Positions 7,448-14,885 of a DNA stretch of 52,612 nt are shown here, in pieces. Source of the stretch: an uncultured Oscillospiraceae bacterium (GTDB lineage: Bacteria; Bacillota; Clostridia; Oscillospirales; Ruminococcaceae); NCBI GenBank assembly GCA_910587135.1, contig CAJULF010000018.1, positions 1-52,612 on the forward strand, read 5' to 3'. Made by a program: the position numbers and the translations under genes. Numbering within the stretch: the stretch's first letter is position 1; each line of letters opens with the position of its first letter. Below the pieces are notes generated by a model. It made no database searches, was not told the DNA's origin, and saw nothing but the letters and a program-made list of their open reading frames with translations.

Positions 7448-8452
7448 TCAGGCGCGATCACGCTTAAAATCTTTTAGTTTGTTTCCTGTTTTAGTCAGAA
7501 TAAATTCCACCGAAACCGCCGCCGCAAAGGAAAGCATAACAATCAGAACAAAGAACACCGCACTGTTTCCAAGAAGCGGTACTGTTTTTATCGCTCCGTG
7601 CAGTACCGCGATAACGGCGGGGTGAAGAATATATGCCCAAGCGGAAACAGACCGCGCGAAAGTGCGCGGCGGCGCGGGAAACGACAACAGAAGCCTGTAC
7701 AAAAATATCATAACCGGAACAAGGAATATCAGCATGCTGTTGTGTCGGGGTATTCCGAAATGCCGCAGGGTCATTCCCTCGGCTATCATAAGCGCAAGCG
7801 AGAACAGCATTCCCGCAAGCAGCTTTGGGCGGCTTTCCGAACGCCTGTCCGTGCCAAGCTCATTCCCCATTAAAAGAAACAGCGGAGCGAAAAACAAGCC
7901 GTTGCGCGTAAAGGAAAATATCGTGAAAAGAGCGCCGTACATTTCCGAAACAAGCGGTATCCGCTCGGCAATGCCGAAATAATTATCCCCGAACAGCGCT
8001 ATAATATATAACAGTGCGGCGGCAATTACCGCCGCTTTTTTCGGCAGAAATCTTTTTAGCAGGTACACGATAATCAAGCCGAGAATACAGGCGGGAAAAT
8101 ACCACAGATGGTAATAGCTGCCGTCGAAAAGCAGCATTTTCAGCACGGAAACCGGGGTGAGCTTTTCGTAATATCCGCCGTATATTCCCAGCGGAATATA
8201 AATCAATATAGAGATACCGTACATGAGCGACAGCTTTAATAGCTGTTTTCTTACCGCGAAAAAGCGGGAAAAATCCGTGAATTGCCCCGATACCATAAAG
8301 AAAAACGGAACGGCCACGCGTGGAAGTATTATTCCGAAAATATAGTCAAGCTCTGAGTTCACGCTTTCCAGCGGCGCTGTGTGTATAGCCATGACCATTA
8401 CCGCCGCCAAAAGCCTGAAAAGGTCGAGTGTGCCGTATTGCTGTTTGCTCAT
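7448..8452 (-). CDS. VanT-like membrane acyltransferase domain protein (no racemase domain)
   Basis: 334 residues with about ten hydrophobic segments and an acyltransferase-3 family start (QQYGTLDLFRLLAAVMVMAI HTAPLE). In vanG, vanC and vanE clusters this domain is the N-terminal half of VanT, whose cytoplasmic half is a serine racemase. Here the protein ends after the membrane domain (TKTGNKLKDFKRDRA) and no racemase follows; an M1 element begins 57 bp beyond the stop. The start is ATG 8452, which overlaps the vanXY-like stop as ATGA; the longer open frame lacks this coupling. It may take part in D-serine uptake or an unrelated O-acylation. Position as third gene of a vanG-like operon is the main argument for the VanT label. 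Confidence 0.75.
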   Translation of the reverse strand: MSKQQYGTLDLFRLLAAVMVMAIHTAPLESVNSELDYIFGIILPRVAVPFFFMVSGQFTDFSRFFAVRKQLLKLSLMYGISILIYIPLGIYGGYYEKLTPVSVLKMLLFDGSYYHLWYFPACILGLIIVYLLKRFLPKKAAVIAAALLYIIALFGDNYFGIAERIPLVSEMYGALFTIFSFTRNGLFFAPLFLLMGNELGTDRRSESRPKLLAGMLFSLALMIAEGMTLRHFGIPRHNSMLIFLVPVMIFLYRLLLSFPAPPRTFARSVSAWAYILHPAVIAVLHGAIKTVPLLGNSAVFFVLIVMLSFAAAVSVEFILTKTGNKLKDFKRDRA

Positions 8453-9210
8453 GATATCGCTCCCGTGCATGATGAATCGGCGCGTCTGATCTGCGTTATG
8501 ATAAAGCCGTCATAATTGTTGCCCGAAACGCTGAACGGCTCTGTAAGCTCTATTTCCGCACCGCGCGTTTCAAGGAATGAAATTTCCGCACAAAGGCTCT
8601 CCTTGCGGAATACCAGCGGCGAATGCCCATAGCGGAATTTTCTCAGCCAATGAACGTATTCCTCAAGAGTGAAGTCCTTAGCGTTCATGATCTCCGCATG
8701 GGGCACTCCCACATAGCGGAAATGCCAAGGCTCGTGAGCGATACCCGTTATTTTCTCCTTGCCTTTGGAATAGCGCTCCACAAAGCCGTAATCCGCGGCG
8801 CGGCGGCGGAATTCTCCGCAGACTCCGTCATATGGAAAATCGGGACGGATAAAATCAATATTCTCCCGATTTTCTCCGAGGTCTATCGCCAGACCCGTCT
8901 GGTGCTCGCTGTGAAAGGGGCGCGCGACATATTTTTCCGTAAACTCCCGTCCGTTTTCTCGCAGGCTTTCGTCCCATATTTTTTGCTGCTCCTCCGCTGT
9001 GCGGCAGCCGCTGACAAGCACTATTTCTCCGTTTCCCGCGGATTCGAGCAGTTTTCCCAGCAGCACCGCCGCGTTTCGCTGCATTCTGATCCCGCTGTGC
9101 TCGTCCACCGGGAACGTCTGACAGCTGTAATTGAAGGGCAGACCGTGTTCTCCGTTTACTACAATAAGACTGCCGTGGTGTATATCCTTAGATGACAGAT
9201 TCACTTTCAT
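8449..9210 (-). CDS. vanXY: VanXY/VanY-like D,D-peptidase (M15B)
   Basis: 253 residues without a signal peptide. The zinc peptidase motifs of the M15B family are complete: SGCRTAEEQQ, SEHQTGLAIDLG (His103, Asp110) and HEPWH (Glu160, His163). Size and lack of a membrane anchor fit the bifunctional cytoplasmic VanXY enzymes of vanG/vanC clusters, which destroy D-Ala-D-Ala and trim pentapeptide precursors. The start overlaps the vanG-like stop by ATGA and its own stop overlaps the next start the same way, so the three genes are translationally coupled. A general carboxypeptidase role is the alternative, but the neighbours make the van role more likely. Confidence 0.8.
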   Translation of the reverse strand: MKVNLSSKDIHHGSLIVVNGEHGLPFNYSCQTFPVDEHSGIRMQRNAAVLLGKLLESAGNGEIVLVSGCRTAEEQQKIWDESLRENGREFTEKYVARPFHSEHQTGLAIDLGENRENIDFIRPDFPYDGVCGEFRRRAADYGFVERYSKGKEKITGIAHEPWHFRYVGVPHAEIMNAKDFTLEEYVHWLRKFRYGHSPLVFRKESLCAEISFLETRGAEIELTEPFSVSGNNYDGFIITQIRRADSSCTGAIS

Positions 9211-10259
9211 GCTCTCACCGCCTGTCCAATTATCATATCCACAACCCGCTCCAGCGAGTATCCCGCCGCTTTCATCATTGATGGGTAGCGGCTGTGCTCA
9301 GTAAAGCCCGGGATAGTGTTCACTTCGTTAAAAACTATTTCGCCGTCCTGTCTAAGGAACATATCAACTCTTGCAAAGCCCGCACAGCCGAGGGTCTTGT
9401 ATATTTTCAGGGCTGTTTTCTTTATTTTTTCGGATAGCTTGTCCGTTGATGGCAGACAGCGGACAGCAGCGGTGCCGAGCGTATATTTTTCGGTATAATC
9501 AAAAAAATCTCCGTGCAGCTCGATTTCGTCAATCGCGCCCATTACGGGCTTGTCGCCGTCCAGTATCGCGCACCCGACCTCACGGGCAGCGGAGCTGCCC
9601 TCAGTTGCGCAGATAGCCTGCTCTATTATCACACGGCTGTCGTAATGACGTGCCAGTTCAATGCCCTTTTTTAGTTCCGCGGGTTCCGCCGCCGCTGAAA
9701 CGCCCATCGAAGAACCTGCGCGAATCGGCTTAACAAAGGCGGGAAGCCCCGTTACCGAGATAATCGAATCAATATCGGGTGTTTCGCCGCTGTCAAGAGT
9801 TACGGACTTAGGTACGGCAATTCCCGCCGCGGCTACCAGTCTGTGCGCCTTGTCTTTGTCCATGCAAAGCGCCGAAGCCAGCGTTCCGCAGCCGCACAGC
9901 GGAATACCCGCAAGCTCGATAAGCCCCTGGAGAGTGCCGTCTTCGCCGCCTATCCCGTGCATTACGGGAAAAGCCGCGTCTATCCTAACACGCTCTCCGC
10001 TGCATAAAACAAGTCCGCTTTCACGTCTGTCGGGGGACAGTACCGCAGGTACGCAGTCTTTGCCCGCCCACTTGTCTGCGCGTATTCTGCCGTAATCGCC
10101 GCCGTAAAAAAACCACTCTCCGCTTTGCGTGATGCCCACGGGAACAGCTCTGTATTTCTCCGCGTCCATGCTTTCCAGCACCGCCGCCGCGGACTGCAGC
10201 GACACCTCATACTCCGAGGAAATCCCCCCGAAAAACACCGCGATATTTGATTTTCCCAT
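9207..10259 (-). CDS. vanG: VanG-type D-alanine:D-serine ligase
   Basis: 350 residues of the ATP-grasp D-Ala-D-X ligase family: N-terminal AVFFGGISSEYEVSL, PVMHGIGGEDGTLQGL, the ATP-binding lid FVKPIRAGSSMGVS, and the C-terminal metal site RVDMFLRQDGEIVFNEVNTI PGFT. The omega-loop region reads FFDYTEKYTLGTAAV; the EKYTL form, as I recall it, is typical of VanG/VanC/VanE D-Ala-D-Ser ligases, whereas ordinary Ddl has a different loop. It is first in the operon vanG-vanXY-vanT-like. A GGGG ribosome site lies 10 nt before ATG. No VanR/VanS pair is adjacent; the 680 bp upstream hold an R195 element and a small RNA on the other strand. A housekeeping Ddl remains possible. Confidence 0.8.
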   Translation of the reverse strand: MGKSNIAVFFGGISSEYEVSLQSAAAVLESMDAEKYRAVPVGITQSGEWFFYGGDYGRIRADKWAGKDCVPAVLSPDRRESGLVLCSGERVRIDAAFPVMHGIGGEDGTLQGLIELAGIPLCGCGTLASALCMDKDKAHRLVAAAGIAVPKSVTLDSGETPDIDSIISVTGLPAFVKPIRAGSSMGVSAAAEPAELKKGIELARHYDSRVIIEQAICATEGSSAAREVGCAILDGDKPVMGAIDEIELHGDFFDYTEKYTLGTAAVRCLPSTDKLSEKIKKTALKIYKTLGCAGFARVDMFLRQDGEIVFNEVNTIPGFTEHSRYPSMMKAAGYSLERVVDMIIGQAVRA

Positions 10260-10287
10260 ATTTATGAACCCCTTTTTAAGTTTTTTA

Positions 10288-10495
10288 TCTTGTGATAAAG
10301 GCTGATCTAACTTGTGATAAAAGCTCAGCTAAAGCGGATTATTTAAAAGAATTTCAAAATTCCGTCACTCACGCTCCGCTCCACTTCACTTCGTTACGCT
10401 CTGCGCGACTGCCGGAACCGATGAAAATTTGCAAGCAAATTTTCGCCTTTTTGAAATTTGATACGCCGACATTGCGTTGCCTATATTCACATTCC
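10288..10495 (+). repeat. R195 element A
   Basis: Contains the family blocks AATTTCAAAATTCCG, the CACTCACGCTCCGC arm, the central hairpin GAAAATTTGC-AA-GCAAATTTTC, TTTTTGAAATTTG and GCCGACATTGCGTTGCC. The left end is unusual: two tandem ~23-bp copies of TTGTGATAAAGGCTGATCTA replace the usual CTGTATATAAAGGTTGACC terminus. It fills the upstream region of vanG. Confidence 0.75.
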
Positions 10496-10724
10496 GCAAA
10501 TGCGTTGCCAATATGCGCATTTTGCAAACCGACAGATTTACCTTTTGTTCAATTATACCATAAAGGGTTCTTTGGTTTATTCGCGAATAGTTTCGCGGAT
10601 ATTTCGATTCTATTCGGAAAACCTTACAATTTAATGATAATGGCATATTCCGAAGCCTTGACAGAGCATAGTTGATTAAACGACACTGATAAATAATATT
10701 ACCGTAATCAAGACACATCGGTAT

Positions 10725-10850
10725 TAGAAAAGAGGGCTGACGAAGCAGCGGGAAGAAAGAGGGGATCTCACCCGCAAAGGTTAATGCGACCGCTGACGGT
10801 ATCGGTACCCACCTTCAGGGCAGCCTTTATACAGTTCCTGCCCTTTTTAC
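10725..10850 (+). ncRNA. Unidentified structured RNA ending in an intrinsic terminator
   Basis: The plus strand folds into a compact multi-helix domain: GCTG-ACGAAG-CAGC, GCGGG...CCCGC enclosing GAG-GGGAT-CTC, ACCG-CTGA-CGGT, AAGG...CCTT. A closing helix pairs AGGGCTG (10733-10739) with CAGCCTT (10821-10827). The 3' side of that helix is also the 5' arm of a terminator (AGGGCAG 10817-10823 / CTGCCCT 10838-10844, then TTTTT). Mutually exclusive helices of this kind are the architecture of a riboswitch or attenuator. A possible promoter is TTGATT-N16-TAATAT near 10674-10701. It matches no riboswitch class I can recall. Because a separate promoter serves the next gene, it could instead be a free-standing small RNA. 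Confidence 0.5.
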
Positions 10851-10874
10851 ACCGAAAAATATGCTCAAAAAATC

Positions 10875-10903
10875 AAGACAACAATTTTAAATTATGCTAT
10901 AAT
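10875..10903 (+). promoter_or_regulatory. Promoter of the AraC-GGDEF gene
   Basis: AAGACA at 10875-10880, 17-bp spacer, TATAAT at 10898-10903, about 40 bp upstream of ATG 10943 and downstream of the terminator at 10817-10848. Confidence 0.65.
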
Positions 10904-10942
10904 ACAATTAAGGAAAGCGCGATCCGAATCGGGAGGTGAAGT

Positions 10943-11782
10943 ATGAAGAATTTCTGTATTTTCGCTGACGCGATGAATTATATCGAAAACAACCTTTGCA
11001 GACCAATATCCCAGGATGATATTGCCGCGGCATGCTACTGCTCGCTGTCGGCTTTGCAGAAGGTGTGGCGGTACTGCACTCACACCAGCCTGAAGGAATA
11101 TATCACCAAACGGCGGCTGACACGCAGCGCGGAGGACATAGTCCGCACGGATATGACGCTGACGGAGATCGCGATGAAATATCAGTATAATTCTCCCGAG
11201 GTCTTTTTAAGAGCCTTTTTCAGGTTCTGGGGCGTTACTCCCTCCAGATTCAAGGAAAACTGGCGCTCAACGGGACTTTTTCCGCGGATAATTCCCGACG
11301 AGCAAATGCTTAAAGGAGGAGTTTATATGGGAAGAAAGGTCGATATATCGGAGCTTTACGACGAGCTTAAGGCTATGGGAGGAGATACGTTCGTGCTGTG
11401 CTTCGATATAGTGAAATTCGACAGTGTAAACAAAAACTACGGCAGAACGGCGGGTGACAGCGTTATCCGCGAGGCGTTCCACCGCGTCGACGCGGCGGCG
11501 GACAATACTATGACCGCGTTTCGGATAGGCGGCGATGAATTCGCGCTGATCACGAGACTCTCAGACAAGGAAAAGGTTGAGGAAACCGCGCAGAGGGTCA
11601 TTTCTCTTAACGGACAGCCTGTCGATTTTGAGGGGCAGATGATACCTCTTTCGCTTCGTGTCGGCGCAATACCGCTCAGCATAAGCAGAAGCGTTCGCTA
11701 TTCCGAGCTTTTCGACCGTATGCAGCACGCCATCAACGAGACCCGCGACGTAGGAGAAGTAATCTATTTTTTGGACGATTGA
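10943..11782 (+). CDS. AraC-type HTH fused to a GGDEF domain, with internal start
   Basis: 279 residues. Residues 1-105 are a two-HTH AraC/XylS DNA-binding module (MNYIENNLCRPISQDDIAAA ... LTEIAMKYQYNSPEVFLRAF FR). Residues 130-279 are a GGDEF-type diguanylate cyclase domain with FDIVKFDSVNKNYGRTAGD and an intact GGDEF signature (FRIGGDEFAL, 196-200); there is no RxxD inhibitory site just upstream. The HTH is normally C-terminal in AraC proteins and no sensor domain is present. Codon 129 is an ATG (11327) preceded at 7 nt by AAAGGAGG, so a GGDEF-only protein may be made from the same message. GGAGGTGA precedes ATG 10943. Confidence 0.85.
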   Translation: MKNFCIFADAMNYIENNLCRPISQDDIAAACYCSLSALQKVWRYCTHTSLKEYITKRRLTRSAEDIVRTDMTLTEIAMKYQYNSPEVFLRAFFRFWGVTPSRFKENWRSTGLFPRIIPDEQMLKGGVYMGRKVDISELYDELKAMGGDTFVLCFDIVKFDSVNKNYGRTAGDSVIREAFHRVDAAADNTMTAFRIGGDEFALITRLSDKEKVEETAQRVISLNGQPVDFEGQMIPLSLRVGAIPLSISRSVRYSELFDRMQHAINETRDVGEVIYFLDD

Positions 11783-11789
11783 TTTTCGG

Positions 11790-11830
11790 AAGGCGGCTTT
11801 GGGCTATATTGGAGCAAAGCCGCCTTTTCC
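11790..11830 (+). terminator. Terminator after AraC-GGDEF
   Basis: 12-bp stem AAGGCGGCTTTG (11790-11801) / CAAAGCCGCCTT (11815-11826) followed by TTCC. The T run is short, so termination may be partial and allow read-through to the deaminase gene. Confidence 0.6.
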
Positions 11831-11855
11831 GCCGATATTATGGGAGGATATTATT

Positions 11856-12512
11856 ATGTGGAAGGATATTTCTTTGATATGGCAAGCCGCGTTTGCGGAA
11901 GGCTGGGAAGCGTTTAAAAACGGCTCTGTCCCGATAGGGGCGGCAATCTGCGATGGAAACGGCACGATAATATGCACCGGACGAAACAGGCGCGGTGAGC
12001 TGATTGAGGGAAACCATCGGATAGCGCATGCGGAAACCGACTGCCTTACCCGCCTTGACACACAAAAATATCCGGATTTTCGCGGATATACCCTTTATGC
12101 CTGCATGGAACCGTGCCCGATGTGCATGGGAACGCTTGTGATGAGCGGTCTGAGAAAGCTTCGCACGGCGGCAAGGGACGGTTACTGCGGAGCGGTTAAT
12201 TATCGCGATTTCAGCCGCTACATAAAATCAAAAAATATTGACGTTGTGTTTGAAGGCGGCGACACCGAGCTTGTTCAGCTTACAATGCAGATATATTATG
12301 AGCTTGGGCGCATCGGCGAAAGCCATTCGGGCAAAACGGTGATGGAGTGCTTCGCCGCCAATCGTCCGCAGGCACTGACAATAGCGAGGAAATTATACAA
12401 TAATAGAGTTCTTGATAGTTATGCCGGTAATAACGCGAATTTCAGCGAAATTTTTGATTTGATTATATCATACAAAAATGATGATGTTCATGAAAATAAT
12501 AACTTAGCTTAG
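11856..12512 (+). CDS. CMP/dCMP-type zinc deaminase family protein with C-terminal extension
   Basis: 218 residues. The first ~155 form a cytidine/deoxycytidylate-type deaminase domain with zinc ligands and catalytic Glu in HAETD (His58, Glu60) and EPCPMC (Cys87, Cys90), the pattern shared by tRNA adenosine deaminases and guanine deaminases. The remaining ~60 residues (KTVMECFAANRPQALTIARK LYNNR) are an extra helical tail not found in TadA-size proteins (~150 residues). GGGAGGA lies 7 nt before ATG 11856, which I prefer to the longer frame that would run through the terminator. The substrate is not determinable from sequence. Confidence 0.8.
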   Translation: MWKDISLIWQAAFAEGWEAFKNGSVPIGAAICDGNGTIICTGRNRRGELIEGNHRIAHAETDCLTRLDTQKYPDFRGYTLYACMEPCPMCMGTLVMSGLRKLRTAARDGYCGAVNYRDFSRYIKSKNIDVVFEGGDTELVQLTMQIYYELGRIGESHSGKTVMECFAANRPQALTIARKLYNNRVLDSYAGNNANFSEIFDLIISYKNDDVHENNNLA

Positions 12513-12535
12513 AGCAACATATAAATCAACAAGTC

Positions 12536-12713
12536 AAAGGCGCTGAAAGCCAAAATACACTGTGCGCCCACGCATGAATTTCCCGCAATCCGCCATGAAA
12601 GCGCAGCCCGCAAAGCGGGCGGAGCTTTTACGGCGAGATAGCGCAAACAACGCAAAGCGTTGTTTGCAGCGGTGCGGGAAATTCTTTTTAATAATTCAGC
12701 TTTAGGTCAACAT
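12536..12713 (+). repeat. R5U element (copy 1)
   Basis: Contains GGCGCTGAAAGCC, outer stem GAATTTCCCGCA / TGCGGGAAATTC, an inner GCCCGC-AAA-GCGGGC hairpin nested in the first arm, and a second hairpin GCAAACAACGC-AAA-GCGTTGTTTGC. The 3' tail TTTTTAATAATTCAGCTTTA GGTCAAC is the shared R195/R5U tail. Unlike the other copies it is not followed by a start codon; the next gene is convergent. Confidence 0.75.
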
Positions 12714-12816
12714 ATCTTAAAAGCATCTCAGCCCGGAGCCACCTTAAAATCAGGAGTCAAACCGTTCAGAGCAACACAGCTTGATAACATAAATTTTTAT
12801 TTATATCACTAAAGCG

Positions 12817-13638
12817 CTATTCTTGTCTGTCAATAATATCCGCAATATAGCCGTATTCGGGAAATTCGGTTTTAAGGCGGTCACGGCAGCGTTTAAGGAA
12901 ATCCTCCCGAAGTACGGAATTATCCCGCATTGCCTGTTTTGCTCCCCAAAGATGTGTAAATGAGTTTTGCGGGAAAAATAGATTGTCCTTATCAAGCAGA
13001 GTTTTCACCGGCGTTCCCGTGTATTCGGCGCACATTGCCGCCATGCGCTGCTCGGCGAACACCATATAGCGCAGAACATCTCCCGTATTCTCAGCGGATT
13101 TCATGAAAGCTATCGCCTGAGAAGTGTAAAATTCCTTAAAGTCGTTATCGGGCAGATACAAAAATGCGGTGTTAAGCGGCAGAATGCTCTCGTCAAAATC
13201 GGGGAGGACATGACCGCGCGTTTTAAAAAAACCGAGAGGCGGATAAATATCGGGAGACAGTTCCTCGCGATGTGCCGCGATAAGTTCACGCCCGAATTCC
13301 GGCGGATTCCATACTATAAAATCCGTGTCGATCATTACAACAGGTGCATTTGCTTCCCGCAGGGCAAACAGTTTTCCGCCCGCCCAAAACATTATTGGAT
13401 TTATACCTTCCAAATCATCGGAAATGCATACGCATATATCGTCCCAAAGTCCGTCAAGCCCTAAGGAATGATAGTATTCCCACCCCTTTTTATCGGTAAA
13501 CAGCGAGATTTTCCCGCTGTCTTTTCGCCAAGTCAGCGCGGACAGCGCCGTGCAGTACAAGTCGAAATCCTCCGCGCGAAGCTGTTTCCCGCCCTTTGCA
13601 AAAAAGGGGGCGGTGGAAATTATATGAATAGCGTCCAT
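12817..13638 (-). CDS. Glycosyltransferase-like protein (DUF6734-like)
   Basis: 273 residues, no signal peptide. An acidic DTD motif sits in a hydrophobic strand (VVMIDTDFIVW), as in the nucleotide-sugar/metal site of GT-A glycosyltransferases, followed by PLNTAFLYLPD and FAEQRMAAM; my recollection is that this layout fits the DUF6734 family, but I cannot verify it. It is the second gene after the HEWEWEW repeat gene, 99 bp downstream, same strand, with no terminator I can see between them except a short ATTTATT hairpin (CCGTGA/TCACGG). The ribosome site is modest (GGAG, 12 nt from ATG). The obvious hypothesis is that it modifies the upstream protein; that is inference from position only. Confidence 0.6.
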   Translation of the reverse strand: MDAIHIISTAPFFAKGGKQLRAEDFDLYCTALSALTWRKDSGKISLFTDKKGWEYYHSLGLDGLWDDICVCISDDLEGINPIMFWAGGKLFALREANAPVVMIDTDFIVWNPPEFGRELIAAHREELSPDIYPPLGFFKTRGHVLPDFDESILPLNTAFLYLPDNDFKEFYTSQAIAFMKSAENTGDVLRYMVFAEQRMAAMCAEYTGTPVKTLLDKDNLFFPQNSFTHLWGAKQAMRDNSVLREDFLKRCRDRLKTEFPEYGYIADIIDRQE

Positions 13639-13737
13639 ATTTTACTGCGCTCCCGCCTGAGGAGCATTCCTCCTTTCCGCCTTCGGAAAATATACCGTGA
13701 AATAAATCACGGCAGTAACATAGTGTCTGCCGTAAAA

Positions 13738-14577
13738 TCAAATATTGTGAATCCCATATCCGTATCGATTTAAAGGACATTTTGCAAGATTAAGAAGCAT
13801 TATCCTGTCATATTCGTCCAAACTTTTCCAGTCCAGGAAGTGCTCTTTCGGGTCAAACCCGAAAAGAAATCCCATGTATGAGCCGAAGCTGCCGAATCTG
13901 TACGAGCCAAAACGAAAGCTTCCGAACGATCCCATACCGAAAAGCCACTCCCATTCCCATTCGTGAAAGCTCCCAAAGCGGAACGAACCAAGACGGTAGC
14001 TGCCAAACGATCCGTAACGGAAAATCCATTCCCACTCCCATTCGTGAAAGCTCCCGAAGCGGAACGAGCCAAGGCGGGAACTGCCAAACGATCCGTAGCG
14101 GAGAAGCCATTCCCACTCCCATTCGTGAAAGCTCCCAAAGCGGAACGAGCCGAGGCGGTAGCTGCCAAACGATCCGTAACGGAAAAACCACTCCCACTCC
14201 CATTCATGAAAGCTTCCGAAGCGGAACGAGCCGATGGGAAACGAACCAAAGCGGTAACTGCCGTAAGAACCGCGAGGATAGCTGCCATATTCCGAAAAGA
14301 GAGGCTGCAAATTCTTTTCGGAAAGCTCGCCGTGCATTTCCTTAAGCGAAATTGAAGACTTACCGCCGAAAATCTCAGCCAAAGCATTATTCAAATCCCC
14401 ATCATCACAGCTCAGCGCAGAAAGCCTATCCGCATAATCCTCTCCGTTATGCTCACGAAGCCACTTTTCAAGGCTGCCTCCGAGGTAATAGCCTCTAAGA
14501 GCCGCAATATCCGGATATCGGGGAATTTCGTCCGCCGAATATATCTTGTGCTTATTCAGCCATAATGCGCAATCCAT
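13738..14577 (-). CDS. Gly-Ser-Phe / HEWEWEW tandem-repeat protein with leader-like N-domain
   Basis: 279 residues in three parts. Residues 1-95: a compact domain (DIAALRGYYLGGSLEKWLRE, then YADRLSAL, DLNNALAEIFGG). Residues 96-234: an array rich in GSF, GSY, RF and RL dipeptides, with four exact HEWEWEW heptads starting at residues 124, 151, 178 and 205, a strict 27-residue (81-bp) period. Residues 235-279: a tail (GFDPKEHFLDWKSLDEYDRI). No signal peptide, membrane helix or Cys in the array. GAGGAGG lies 6 nt before ATG and a promoter lies at 14694-14722. The array contains only a handful of residue types (G,S,F,Y,R,L,E,W,H). It could be a multi-core modified peptide precursor, an aromatic beta-solenoid or a self-assembling scaffold; I recognise no described family for the array. 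Confidence 0.8.
   Translation of the reverse strand: MDCALWLNKHKIYSADEIPRYPDIAALRGYYLGGSLEKWLREHNGEDYADRLSALSCDDGDLNNALAEIFGGKSSISLKEMHGELSEKNLQPLFSEYGSYPRGSYGSYRFGSFPIGSFRFGSFHEWEWEWFFRYGSFGSYRLGSFRFGSFHEWEWEWLLRYGSFGSSRLGSFRFGSFHEWEWEWIFRYGSFGSYRLGSFRFGSFHEWEWEWLFGMGSFGSFRFGSYRFGSFGSYMGFLFGFDPKEHFLDWKSLDEYDRIMLLNLAKCPLNRYGYGIHNI
13876..14292 (-). repeat. 81-bp coding tandem repeat inside the HEWEWEW gene
   Basis: Four near-identical 81-bp units encode the GSYRLGSFRFGSFHEWEWEW block plus a 7-residue connector that varies (FFRYGSF, LLRYGSF, IFRYGSF, LFGMGSF). Partial units flank them. Differences are mostly in the connector, while HEWEWEW codons are nearly invariant, which implies recent unit duplication or gene-conversion. 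Confidence 0.9.
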
Positions 14578-14693
14578 CGCGTGCCTCCTCGGAAGTTTTT
14601 TAAGTAGCGGGAAAATACAGCCGATAATTCTCTGTCGGTGAATAAATCGTTTACAACAAAGAAAACATATTCACTTTCGTATATGTGTAAAAT

Positions 14694-14722
14694 ATTATAA
14701 CATATTAACGTGACATTTTCAA
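14694..14722 (-). promoter_or_regulatory. Promoter of the HEWEWEW repeat gene
   Basis: Minus strand: TTGAAA at 14717-14722, 17-bp spacer, TATAAT at 14694-14699, leaving a ~110-nt 5' leader before ATG 14577. It is divergent from the promoter at 14834. Confidence 0.8.
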
Positions 14723-14833
14723 CATCTTTTCCGCCATTGCCGAAAATTTTTTTAATTTTTATGTGTATTGTTTATCATAAAACTTACAACAATTGCCAGC
14801 ACATTCCGACCGCTGCCGTTTACACGCATAAGA

Positions 14834-14862
14834 TTGACAAAACCGTAAAATTATATTATAAT
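14834..14862 (+). promoter_or_regulatory. Promoter of the HAD gene
   Basis: TTGACA at 14834-14839, 17-bp spacer, TATAAT at 14857-14862; AAGGAGAG follows directly before ATG 14886. Confidence 0.85.
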
Positions 14863-14885
14863 ATCAAAGTAAGGAGAGATGCGAA

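Noticed and set aside
7448..8470. vanT-like start at 8470
   Set aside because: ATG 8452 overlaps the preceding stop as ATGA, the same coupling as between the first two genes of the operon; the upstream ATG has no such support.
10730..10820. T-box or TPP riboswitch on the minus strand upstream of vanG
   Set aside because: The complement contains GGTGGGTACCG-like pieces, but the specifier stem, the full T-box sequence and the TPP core motifs are missing, and vanG is ~470 bp further on. The plus-strand fold ends in a good terminator.
13876..14292. CRISPR-like or minisatellite non-coding repeat at 13.9-14.3 kb
   Set aside because: The 81-bp period keeps one open frame with a strong ribosome site, promoter and non-repeat ends, so it is coding. 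The plus-strand open frames over it are shadows.
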